Shown here piece after piece: positions 22,553 through 31,993 of a DNA stretch of 35,191 nt; the stretch's first letter is position 1, and each line of letters opens with the position of its first letter. The notes beneath the pieces are model-generated. The model searched no databases. It saw only the letters and a list, made by a program, of their open reading frames with translations, and was not told the origin of the DNA. This DNA comes from Haplosporangium gracile (Eukaryota > Mortierellomycota > Mortierellomycetes > Mortierellales > Mortierellaceae), in assembly GCA_015499985.1 (NCBI GenBank), contig JAAAUF010000411.1:1-35191 (forward strand). The letters run 5' to 3'. The position numbers were made by a program, and so were the translations under genes.

Positions 22553-23086
22553 GTGGACGACACTGGAATTTTTCTTGCGCTTATTGCACCGTCTAATTTT
22601 CAGAGTACCTTCAAGGCAGGGAAAGAAACGATCGGCAGACTACCAGACTGTGCTTTGCCATTTGTGGGTACCGATCGAGAAGAGCATTGTTTTGATTACA
22701 AGGCTAAAGGTACGGATTATGAAGTGAAGTATAGAAGGGAGGAAGAGGGAGAGATAAAACTGAAAGTGACGCCGACGTCAAAGATTCAAGGCAACGAAGT
22801 CCCACAGCCAAAGCGATACACAGTCGAGAATCAAAAAAGAACAAGAGCAGAGACAGTCTCTGCCGTAACTACGCAAAAATCGCACCTTCGGCTGTTGTTT
22901 CTAGTCGAGCGCGAATTGCCTGATCCTTTGCTAACACAGCAATCAAGACACGACACTCGTTCGCTTTCGGTGAGTGACCTTGACGGCGACAATAAGCTCC
23001 ATTCCCCACGGTCCTCTACTTCTCTTTCGCAATATCCGGGTATTCGAGGATCTTCCTTTCGCTCAACCTTTTTGTCAGTCAACTAA
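22553..23086 (+). pseudogene. open frame without ATG, possible gene fragment
   Basis: A 177-codon frame that begins only with GTG. The frame is open a further 60 nt or so upstream and still has no ATG. The first half looks like folded protein (TGIFLALIAPSNFQSTFKAG, GRLPDCALPFVGTDREEHCF, DYKAKGTDYEVKYRREEEGE, IKLKVTPTSKI), while the second half is polar and repetitive in S/R/T. No splice acceptor at the 5' edge is clearly convincing, and I do not recognise the family. It may be an exon of a spliced gene or a relic. Confidence 0.3.
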
Positions 23087-23517
23087 AAAAAAAATAACGT
23101 TGTAGTATCAACGCCGCGCCGAAAAAAAGGCAGGCTTGGAAATAGACTGGGAAAAGCTAGTTCCTCGTATCGCCTAGGTCTCAGTGCCTTCGCCCTCTCC
23201 CTTTTCTGCAGGTACCATTGTTTCTGCTCCACTACGAAAGAACCCGATTACAAGCTTACGCAACGATATGCCCATTCGCCATCAACCTAGTCTCGACCCA
23301 TATTTTCAAAAGAATACGTTACTCATATGTATTTTTCATCGTGAAGATACACCTTAGAATCAAGATACAAGCCTCTTTTGGTATTGTATCCGCCGAAACT
23401 TGACAAAAGTGTGTCGGCTACCTGGTTCAATTTTTTTTGGGATCGACTCTTACCAACATTTCTTCCTCGTTATCCTCTGTATGATGCGTGAGTACGGATC
23501 CAGGACCTCGCGAGAAC

Positions 23518-23525
23518 TATAAAAG
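23518..23525 (+). promoter_or_regulatory. TATA box of the small secreted protein gene
   Basis: TATAAAAG lies 106 bp upstream of the ATG at 23624 and is followed by a C/T-rich leader, a textbook strong, regulatable core promoter. Confidence 0.65.
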
Positions 23526-23623
23526 GGCGCATGGTCCCGCTTCTGTTTTTGAATCTCATCCATCTCTCTTCCACTCTACTTTCATCCCACAGCACTCTCT
23601 TTCTACTCCAACATCTTGTAGCC

Positions 23624-24259
23624 ATGGTACTTTATTCAAACAGGTGCTCTAGATTCAGGCTGCATTCGATTGTCGCCCTACTCGTCCTGGCTGCTGTCCA
23701 GCTCACGTAAGTCCTTTACGCGTCTCTCCACAGCCTTTTGTTGTTGTTGCAGCCTTCACGAGATGCAGTGTTTGATGTTGAGAGACAGTCACTAACCATG
23801 CAAATACGTTCTTTTCTCTTTCTTACGTCGGTGGCTATGCAGCTATGTTTCCAGCCAAGCCATCTTGGATATGAGTGCCACGCCATGAAAGAGAACGAGC
23901 AAGACTATGTCTTCGCTACATGGCTCTGTGAGTCCAACAACCAATGGGAATTCTACTACATAAAAGACCAAGTCGGGTCCTCCGGCCAAAGATTCTCAAT
24001 GTTCTCTAGCACAAACCACGACCAGTGCCGCGTCTGGTTCTGCAACACTTGGGACTACACGCCCACCAATGGGTGGGAGTGCATGGATCGCGGTGGGACG
24101 ATACCCGAGAACAAAGAGTACTTGGTTGGTTACAGGCATTGGACTAATTTTGCCGAGAATTGGGTTACCCAAAGAGCTGAAAAAAAGGTGTGCTGGACAA
24201 AGACAAGGGGCGTGGGGTTTAAGTTGCACAAGTATTCTACAGGTGTGGCGGGTTCTTAA
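23624..24259 (+). CDS. small secreted cysteine-rich protein
   Basis: Exon 1 (23624-23706) encodes a start plus signal peptide (LHSIVALLVLAAVQLT) and ends in phase 2 at GTAAGT. The only downstream frame with coding character (to the stop at 24257-24259) needs an acceptor in matching phase. The AAG at 23857-23859 fits and gives 160 aa. The better-looking CAG sites at 23840-23842 and 23852-23854 would lead to an early stop. Mature protein: LGYECHAMKENEQDYVFATW, LCESNNQWEFYYIKDQ, HDQCRVWFCNTWDYTPTNGW, CMDRGGTIPENKEYLVGYRH, KKVCWTK. Six cysteines and many W/Y residues suggest a compact disulfide-bonded domain. No membrane segment beyond the signal, no family recognised. Possible apoplastic or effector-like protein by inference only. 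The exon boundary is the weak point. Confidence 0.68.
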
Positions 24260-25060
24260 GCTTGGTATCGCCTTTTTGTTGTTGGTGGGGATGAGATTTT
24301 GGGGAGCCTTGGGAATGATTGCTTTTGGCGTGTCGAGTTCAGTGAGAGCAAGAATGTCTTCTTTTCCGCTTTTCTAGCACTCCCATGAACTGCGGCGCTA
24401 GCTTCTTGTGGCGCCTTTTTTTTTTTTTGGCCTAGATTAGCAAGATCCCTTTTTTTTATCTTGTCTATTTACATTCACTTCTTGGTAAATATATAATCAT
24501 TCCTCCATCCACAGTGTTGGCAATGTAGGATATGAGAAAAAGCAAATTGATATGGAGAAAAGAATGAGGATGAGGGATCATTTTTTTTTGTTGAGATGGA
24601 TGAGGGGAGAGGGACATGCGTGTGGGAAGAAGCAACGAAGAAGTCAGTAGGCAAGGCCCGCAGTGCGAAAAATATATATATGGGGGAACAAAGAGGCCAC
24701 TGCGATCGCCCACATGTGGTGCAAAAGAAAAATAAATCAGTTACTGCATCCATTTTCAAAAATCGAACGAACACTTTCCAGAGGCAACTGAGCGACGGTC
24801 GAAGCCCGGTCTCCGTCGCCGTGTCTTCTCTCCTCAGTAGTTGCACATACGGCGTTTCATGGACAAGTCAAGGAGGTATTCATTTGTCGAAGTGATTTGG
24901 TATATTACAAGGACGGGGTTCTATGATACAGGTTGTAAGGGAATACTATCTTTCGTCACCAAAAGCAATGGTAGGGGATTAAGGATGAGGGATTAAGGAT
25001 GGGGGATTAAGGATAGGGATAGGGTGTAATAAACAAAGAAGCGGAAGGAGTGGTTGCGGT
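24260..25060. other. intergenic with minisatellite
   Basis: 3' flank of the secreted protein gene (T runs around 24417-24430 and 24449-24456) and 3' flank of the cystinosin gene. No gene seen. Confidence 0.5.
24974..25024 (+). repeat. GGGGATTAAGGAT minisatellite
   Basis: Three imperfect 14-15-bp units followed by a partial unit (GGATAGGGATAGGG), directly beyond the stop codon of the minus-strand cystinosin gene, so probably in its 3' UTR. Confidence 0.85.
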
Positions 25061-26244
25061 TTAGTGACGGGTGGAGTGCTGAGAGTCATCAAACCCCAAC
25101 TCAAGATCCTTCATGCTCGCAGGTCGCGAGACCCTAGCATCCTCACGCTGCATGCTCAAATAAGTCTTATGACTAGGCGACAACAACAGCTTCTTGCTCT
25201 CACGCGCCTCACCATTGTTCTCCACCATCGACAGGGGTGCATAAAAGTCCTCGCGGTTGCGGTACAGGATAAAATGCTGGGTCATAAAGACCAAGTCGAA
25301 GGCAATGCTCAAAAAGCCCAATCCAAACTTGACAGGGTCGCCCGAGATGCCTGACCAATCTTTAGAGATATAAGCGTCAAGGACCAATTGACCGATGCTG
25401 AGTGCGCCACCTGTGAAATCCAGGAGAATGTTGTGGATACTCCAGCCGACGGTGGATTGGGAGGCATAGTTGAGATAGACCTGAGGGCAGTACTTGATGA
25501 AGCTGATGCCGAGCTTGATGTAGCTCAGGTAGTAGAGCAGGTCGATCCATTGCGAGGTGCCGGCGTAGGTTGCGCCAAAAACGATCGAGGCGCCAAAGGT
25601 GCTGATCAGAATTAGGAGCTTTGTAGGGCTAGAGACCTTCTGACCCTCATCACGCTAAAAATTGGGCATAGAAAATGCATTTGGATGGTTAGGATGGATT
25701 CCTTTTTTGTGATGTTTGTTCAAACTGAACGCACACACCGTTGCTCATATGAGGGGCACGCGTCGTTCGTTCGTCGTCCCTAGCAAAAATGGCGTGCTTG
25801 CTTTCCTCGTTTCGCCAAAAGACGAAAAAGCAAAAAGAAAAAAAAAAACTCTAATGTAGATAGGGGCGGCTTGCATTTGTAATAATTCTTTTGTTGGCAT
25901 ACCTTGTAAATTAGCGTCTGGAAGAGAGTAAACGACGAAAGGATTAGGGCATGAACAGCAAAGAAGACATCGTTGGCGCGGACGAGGTTGTCCTGTCCAT
26001 TGTTGCGTTTCCTGTATTCCTCCTGGACCTCTGGGCTGTAATAGAACGAGAGGTTGAAGATCGAGTAGCAGAGGAAGCCAAGGACGTTGAGGTAGATGAA
26101 ATCCATTGAGAGTCCCTGGACGGACTTGCGGCGCCAGTTGAGGATCGCTTGTGGGTAGAAGGAGGCGGACCAGGCGATAAAGTAGGCCCATCCAATGAAG
26201 TGGGAGAGGATTTCCCCAAATTCTTGTTGTGCTGAAGCGTCCAT
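25061..26244 (-). CDS. cystinosin-family PQ-loop transporter (Ers1-like)
   Basis: Two exons, 26244-25903 and 25654-25061, joined in phase 0 (GTATGC donor, TTTTAG acceptor) to give 311 aa. Two PQ-loop repeats: SFYPQAILNWRRKSVQGLS (PQ at 31-32) and FIKYCPQVYLNYASQST (PQ at 171-172). The C-terminal half follows human cystinosin closely: GWSIHNILLDFTGGALS, DPVKFGLGFLSIAFDLVF, QHFILYR. The aspartate in LLDFTGG corresponds to the proton-coupling Asp of the family. Seven membrane segments are expected. It probably exports cystine with H+ from the vacuole/lysosome. Unlike animal cystinosin there is no signal peptide or long glycosylated luminal N-terminus. YAPL (252-255) fits a YxxPhi sorting signal in the cytosolic tail. 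Confidence 0.93.
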
Positions 26245-26891
26245 GGTGGTGTCTGCGACTATGAAGGTGACTCTGGGGTGTAGGTTGCTGTTGTGAAAGT
26301 GGATTGAATTGAGTCGAACTAAAGGGAACGGGTTGGTTGTATTTGCTTGCAGCTGTGCTTCTGTAGGGTATGAGTGAGAGGGAGGATGTTGATTCGGGGT
26401 AGGAAGGGGTATAGGAAGGAAGTGACAGAAGAGAAAGCGTTGTGGGAACGAAAAAAGTACAAGCGAGCCAATGGTTCCCTTTATATGAAAAGAAGGGCAA
26501 TGTATTTGTCACCCTAAGGAAGCAGAGAAAAAAAAAAAAGAACAGACCCACGGACGGTCATCTCCATCCCCACAACAGCGACCGATGGCGTGCTCGACCT
26601 TGGGCAAAGTTGCGCAATTTCTGCGGGCCATGGAATTACTCAGCGATCCACACATATATTTCGCCCTTTGAACAAAAAAAAGTGCCTAATCCAAATTAGG
26701 AAGGTGTCTGGGGAAGAACTATTGATCGCACGAGCTATATTTCTCAACTCTTGTGCATCCTTTCCTGGCGAAAGAAGCAGTCCCCCTTAGGACTTGAGTA
26801 AACAACCCGATCAACTCTACTCCCGAGTGAATGCCACTCAGTTTGCATCCTTCGCTCTCTCACTCTCTTTCTTACTTCAACGACAACAATA
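26245..26891. other. divergent promoter region, cystinosin / uS5m
   Basis: 647 bp between start codons of two divergent genes. The cystinosin side is C/T-rich on its coding strand. No gene seen. Confidence 0.55.
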
Positions 26892-28052
26892 ATGGCATCA
26901 CCAGCATTGTGGCAGCGTTGCATCGCCGCGTCTGCTTTGGCTTTGACCTCCAGAAATGGTAATTGACAAAAGCACCAACCGCCAACCAGCAGGAAAATAA
27001 CAATATCAGTTCTCACAGCGGCTCGTCTCTCGCTGCATACGGATACTCAGGAACAAGCAAACAAAAGTGTCAGGAAACCACTAAGAAACGTGGATTGCAT
27101 CACAAAAAATCTGTATCTGACACCTCTTCATGTACATTGAACTTGTGAACACGATAGTCACCAGAACATTCACCACCACATCAGCCGTCGCCATGGCCCG
27201 CCAACGCCCAGGAGCATCAAAGCCCACAATCGCTCGCGTCCCTGGACTTGACCACCCAGGAACCCTTCACAACCTCTCAGAGATCCACCCCCTCCTCGAC
27301 CACTACCCCCGCAAGACCGATCAGGATGGCAACTTGGACCTCGAGACCCCCAAACTCTGGGCCCCAGCCCCACCACTGGACAACATGCTCAAGAACCAGG
27401 CCGACGACGACGTCGATGAGGCCTCGCTCCCCCACGGATTGACCAGGGATGATTTGAAAAGGTTCTTGAAGCGCGCTTTGGTCGTCAAGCGTACGTCCAA
27501 CATGACCACTGCTGGAAAGATCCCAAGCATGTACGCGCTGGTCGTGGTCGGAAACGGACAGGGCATTGCAGGATATGGCGAGGGCAAGGATGATGAGGTC
27601 GCTCGTGCTGTCCGTAAGGCTACCAACAGAGCCATGAGGAACTTGACTGCCTTTGAGCGTTATGATGATCGTACTATTTACCATGATATCGACCACAAGT
27701 TCCACGCTACCAACATCCAGTTCCGCTCCCGTCCCCCAGGTAACACTTCGACTTTTACTTGTGGATACGCTTTGTATTATATTTCTTGAATTGCGATCTG
27801 GATCTGACATATTCATGTCTTATTTCAACAGGTTTCGGTAACCGGTGCAACCACTACATTCACGAGATTTGCTCGTGCATCGGTATTCTGGATATCAGCG
27901 CCAAGGTCTGGGGCTCGCGCAACCCCATGAACGTCATCAAGGCCACCTTCGAGGCCCTTTCTTTGAAGCAGAAGCTTCCTGAAGACATTGCCCGTGGACG
28001 TGGCAAGCGTGTCGTCGATGTTCAGCATACTTACTACGGCGCCAACGAGTAA
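26892..28052 (+). CDS. MRPS5: mitochondrial ribosomal protein uS5m
   Basis: Three exons, 26892-26958, 27158-27739, 27832-28052, giving 289 aa. Exon 1 reads MASPALWQRCIAASALALTS, an arginine-containing amphipathic mitochondrial presequence. It splices in phase 1 (GATAG acceptor) to TRTFTTTSAVAMARQRPGAS. A later in-frame ATG in exon 2 would lose the targeting signal, so I prefer the upstream start. The core is the S5 double-stranded RNA-binding-like domain (GKIPSMYALVVVGNGQGIAG, DEVARAVRKATNRAMRNL) and the S5 C-terminal domain (GFGNRCNHYIHEICSCIGIL, SAKVWGSRNPMNVIKATFEA). A long N-terminal extension and a C-terminal tail are usual for fungal mitochondrial S5. It is part of the mitochondrial small ribosomal subunit near the mRNA entry channel. 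Confidence 0.95.
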
Positions 28053-28566
28053 TACTGGATATATTTCACAACCAGGAAAAAAAAACAGGACATCTTAGTC
28101 TCTTCAGGATCATTCAACAATCCCACCACTCCCCTTCCTCCCCCCAACCATGTGTACAATAATTATCGATAGAGAAAAGAAAACGGCTGGTTTGGAACGA
28201 TTAAAGCAACCCCTCCCTTCAATTAGCATGAAAAAAAAAAGATCAGGTCTGTCTTGGGTCAGTAGGTGCGAATTAGGAAAGTAGCGTAGTGCAACAAATT
28301 GAAATGCTCAAAACTCCGTGTTTTCTGGTTGCTTTGTTTTTGTTTTATTCGTCAAAATATTATCAGGCCCTTTGTGCTGTTTGTTGCGCTGGATTGGGAT
28401 AACAAGCCAGGATGGTCTCCTCCTCCTTCTCCTCTTCCTCCCCCTCCATCCTGTGGGTCGCCTCTTTGCTGGACAACATCGTACGTCCTCACAAACATAC
28501 AGACAGCCTCAGATTCCACTCCCACACTGCTCCTCCCCTTTTAATCTTGCCTGAACTCTTCGCTTC
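28053..28566. other. 3' flanks of uS5m and coiled-coil gene
   Basis: 514 bp between convergent stop codons with A runs after the uS5m stop (28077-28085, 28230-28239). No gene seen. Confidence 0.5.
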
Positions 28567-29964
28567 TCAAGCAACAAGGGCAGATCCGGTACAGATATCC
28601 AACAGCTGAACCTTGAGATCCCGGTTCTCGCTCTCCAACGAATCAACATACTCGGACGCCTGTGCATGCTGCATCCTCAGAGCCTGGAATTTGGCCAACA
28701 ACTTGGGGTGTTCGACTGAGAAATCATACCCGACACTGTTGACCATTGCTGCTGTAACAGCACCAGCTGAAGCAGCCAGGCCACTGGCAGACAAAAGGTC
28801 AGAGTCGCTCTCAACTGAGCTGGGTGAGGTGCTGGAGGACTTGAGGCTGTTGTTGGAGGAGGACTCTAGCAGACGACGATCGGCGCAGGCCCCAGCAGAA
28901 ACAGATGTTGATTGAGGGGTTGTTGCGGCAATGATGGCTTCGGCCGTGATAGGGATAATGCTGTCCAATGTGGCGCTCTTTGGCAATGGGGCCTCAGAAG
29001 CTACAACGACGATCTTGGTCTTTGCAGTCGTGGCAACGGGAACGGGCTCTGGTGTGAGGGGTCGCTCTAGGCGAGCTTTGTCGCGCTCAAGGTTCAATAC
29101 TTCGGTGCCTAGACGGTCGACCTTCTCCAACAACTCTTTAATCTGGACGTCGTTGCGTGCATTCTCCTCCTCCAAAGTTTTGATTCGATCCAAATCAACA
29201 CCGCTGCTGCTGCTGCTCTCTAATGTCGCGGTTGTTGCTTCTGTTGCCACTGCTGCTGTTGATGGTGTCTGCTCCTCCTTTGTCGCTTCTTCCTTCTCTG
29301 ACACTACCTCCTCGACTTTCTTCTTCTCCTTCTCCGTGATGGCGTCCTCCTGGATTCTGGCCACCTGCAATTGAGCACGCAAGCCATCACACTCCTCCGT
29401 CCTAATCCTCAATTCCTTCTCACACTCCTCAATCCGCTCCTTCAGCTCATCCACCTCCTCCGATTTATATTCCTTCTCGTTCTTAATCTCGACCCGTTGC
29501 GCATGAATCTGTCGATGGGCCAAAATCAGCTCCTCCTTCAATCCTGTCAAGTACCGTTCCAGCTCGACAATCTTGGCCCGAAGCGTCGAGTTTTCGATAT
29601 TCAGCTTTGTAGTGTTACCGATGCTTGGGAACCGTCGCAGACCGCTGTTTGTATTATTGATGTTGTTGTTGCTGTAGCGATCGTGGTGAGTATTGTGGTG
29701 GTTCTGGTTATGCGCGGCGGAAGGTGGTGTAGGGTTCGCGGATTCACGTTGACGATGGTGGTTTACGGCAGTGTAGCTCTTGCCAATGACAGAGGTACGA
29801 GGGGAGACGACGTTTGTTGGAGTTGACGATCCAGACGAACTAGTGTTGCTCAGAAGGGTGCCAATATCCGAGACTGGGGGCGTGGTAGGCTCCCGCTGAG
29901 TTCCAGGAACAGGGATCGGTCCAGAGATGGGTTGCATCGTCGTCGTGGAGTCGGCTGCTGGCAT
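28567..29964 (-). CDS. coiled-coil protein of unknown function (465 aa)
   Basis: A single intronless frame from the ATG at 29964 to the stop at 28567. Residues 1-115 are disordered, rich in P/S/T, N and H (a histidine/asparagine stretch near 75-105). A long coiled coil follows, starting with TKLNIENSTLRAKIVELERY and LTGLKEELILAHRQIHAQ, then acidic heptads with KEEATKEEQTPST spacers. A second coil contains RIKTLEEENARNDVQIKELL. A P/V/A/S-rich linker leads to a short C-terminal coil (PKLLAKFQALRMQHAQASEY, LESENRDLKVQLLDI). No membrane segment or enzyme motif. The strongest candidate for a conserved motif is the ENSTLRAKIVELERYLTGLK block. I do not recognise the family; scaffold or cytoskeletal roles are guesses. 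A short upstream non-coding exon cannot be excluded. Confidence 0.78.
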   Translation of the reverse strand: MPAADSTTTMQPISGPIPVPGTQREPTTPPVSDIGTLLSNTSSSGSSTPTNVVSPRTSVIGKSYTAVNHHRQRESANPTPPSAAHNQNHHNTHHDRYSNNNINNTNSGLRRFPSIGNTTKLNIENSTLRAKIVELERYLTGLKEELILAHRQIHAQRVEIKNEKEYKSEEVDELKERIEECEKELRIRTEECDGLRAQLQVARIQEDAITEKEKKKVEEVVSEKEEATKEEQTPSTAAVATEATTATLESSSSSGVDLDRIKTLEEENARNDVQIKELLEKVDRLGTEVLNLERDKARLERPLTPEPVPVATTAKTKIVVVASEAPLPKSATLDSIIPITAEAIIAATTPQSTSVSAGACADRRLLESSSNNSLKSSSTSPSSVESDSDLLSASGLAASAGAVTAAMVNSVGYDFSVEHPKLLAKFQALRMQHAQASEYVDSLESENRDLKVQLLDICTGSALVA

Positions 29965-31993
29965 TCAAGGTATTAGTAGGTATATGCTGTGTTTGGGATA
30001 AAGTGAAAAGAAGAAAAGAACGAAGAAAAAAAAAAGAAGAAAAAAAGGTCGAATAGGTAAAGGGCTAGCTTGAGGAAATATGGACAAGAGAAAAAGAGCA
30101 ACAACCAGCTACTCTTTGTGGTAGGAGATGCGAGAGGAGAGCGGAGAGCAATAATTGATACGCGTGGCAATTAACAGCAAAAGAAAGGAAAAGGCAGCAA
30201 GAAAGATGCAACTTAGTTGAGCTAGGAGTGGATAGGATATAGACAGAAGAGAATTATTGAAAGGCAGCGGTTAATGAGAATAGAGAGGAAGGAAGGATGG
30301 AAGGAAAGAAAGAAAAAAGAGAAAGACAATGAGAAAAAGTTGAGCTGAAAAAGAAAGCAATAAGAAACGAAAGAAAAGCGAGAAGTAGAGAAAGTGGAAG
30401 AGTGAACAAAACGCGACAAATGAGATGGAAAGGTGTGCCCAAAAGGATCAAAGAGAACACCGAAGACAAAAGAACTCAACAAAGGCGCAAGGTTTGCTTG
30501 AACTTGTTACCCGCAGACGTGTTCGTGCTTGTTTGTTGTTTATTTATTGTTAATTATTGGTTCAGACAAGGAGACAGAAGAGAGGAAACAGACAATCAAA
30601 TAAGCCCTTGCAGGGGCAGACAGCATTGCTAGGACGAACAAAACAGAGGGAGGGAGGGAAGGAAGGAAGGAAAGAGGAAGTGGGGAGAGGGGAAACTGGT
30701 GCTAATTGAATGCCCAAACAGTAGGAGGCGGGGCAAAGAAGGAAGCAAAGAAGGAAGACTAATAGGAGGTAAATGCAATGGTCGGTGTGCACGAAGGGGT
30801 GATGGGTAATAATAACCTTTTTCTTTTTTCTTTTTTTTTCTTCAGGAGTTGTATTGCAACCCTTTTTTCGTCTCCTCATGGACGCCTAAAAAGCGAGAGA
30901 GAAAGGAGCATGAATGAATGGGCTCGACAAGGAGGCATTTCATCCCTTGCCTTGGTTGGCAAAAAGTGATGAGAGCCATAAACATTACACCAAACGGAGG
31001 GTAAGTTCAGTAGGTCAAAAAAAGGGGGAGAAAAAGAGGTCGACGATGAACAATGAAAAAAAAGAGAAGGCGCACTCGGAGAGCAGAATGACTTTGGCCT
31101 TCTCCCCCTTCCAGTCTCTCAATATGTTATGTCTTCAGAGCATTAATAGCGAATAACCTCAGCAACGATGACACCGTCATTTGTTTCTCCTTTCCTTCTC
31201 CCGGTGCGGCTGAAGCTTGGAGTGAAAAGGGTCACCCTCCCCCTCAAAACACAAACACAAAAAAGTACAAGAAGGGGAAGGGCACGACGACGTGCGATAC
31301 GACGGCGTGAAGCGAAGCGAGCAGAACCAGGGATGGGTAAGCTGTTTTGGAAAACGAAACGACCTTTAGGCCTAGACCTTTCCTTGGGTTTCTTGTTGCC
31401 AGTCTTGCTCCTTGTCGTCAGCTCCTCTTTGCCTTTTTTTTTTTTGCACAATTTTGCAACCTAACTTGTCGTCTCGTTCCTGCTGAAGAGATGCTCTATT
31501 TTATTTGTGTTTTTGTCGTTTACTGCAATCCTTCTCTTTCATTTCCCTTCGGCAACCACAGAATGCAGCCACAGTGAGGACCACAATGCAGCTACAATCA
31601 TAGCCCATTCCGCGTAGACGAAAAATCAGCACTCTACTGCGACGATCATGGAAGAAAAACAAGAAGAAAGAACAACCCACAGCCCCTTTCTTAGGCGAGA
31701 AATGTTGCCATGGTTTTGTCCCTGCCTGCAGTCTCATGCATGAGGTAAGTGCGGAAGGAATAATACTTTTTTTTCCGCCTTCGTCTTTTGTCGACAATTG
31801 TCCTGTTTGGTTGGTGAGCAACTCGCGTTTTGTACCAGGGTTATTCAGTTTTTATTACGTGTTTCTTTTAAAAAAAATATAAATTGAAGCGTGGGAGGGT
31901 TCAGTAGCATCCAACTTGCTATCCAAGAGGCGTGTGGTATCGTTAAAAAGTCTCTGAGGACCTGTTCTTCCAAACAAAAGAAAGGAGGAAAGG
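29965..31993. other. 2-kb gene-free, purine-rich spacer
   Basis: 29990-30480 is strongly purine-rich on + (pyrimidine-rich leader or promoter of the coiled-coil gene). 30640-30680 has GGGA/GGAA repeats. 30820-30840 and 31430-31445 are T runs. Short ORFs on both strands (for example minus 31451-31143) are arginine/lysine or homopolymer translations with no coding look. Confidence 0.5.

Noticed and set aside
25388..25615. Plus-strand ORF opposite the cystinosin gene
   Set aside because: Shadow of a gene with strong family matches on the minus strand.
27277..27816. Minus-strand ORF of 179 codons opposite uS5m
   Set aside because: Shadow frame; the plus strand carries an unambiguous S5 domain.
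31143..31451. Minus-strand ORF ending in a plausible GETNDGVIVAEVIRY
   Set aside because: The rest of the frame is lysine/arginine and homopolymer-derived, with no splice partner or family found. Not strong enough to call a gene.
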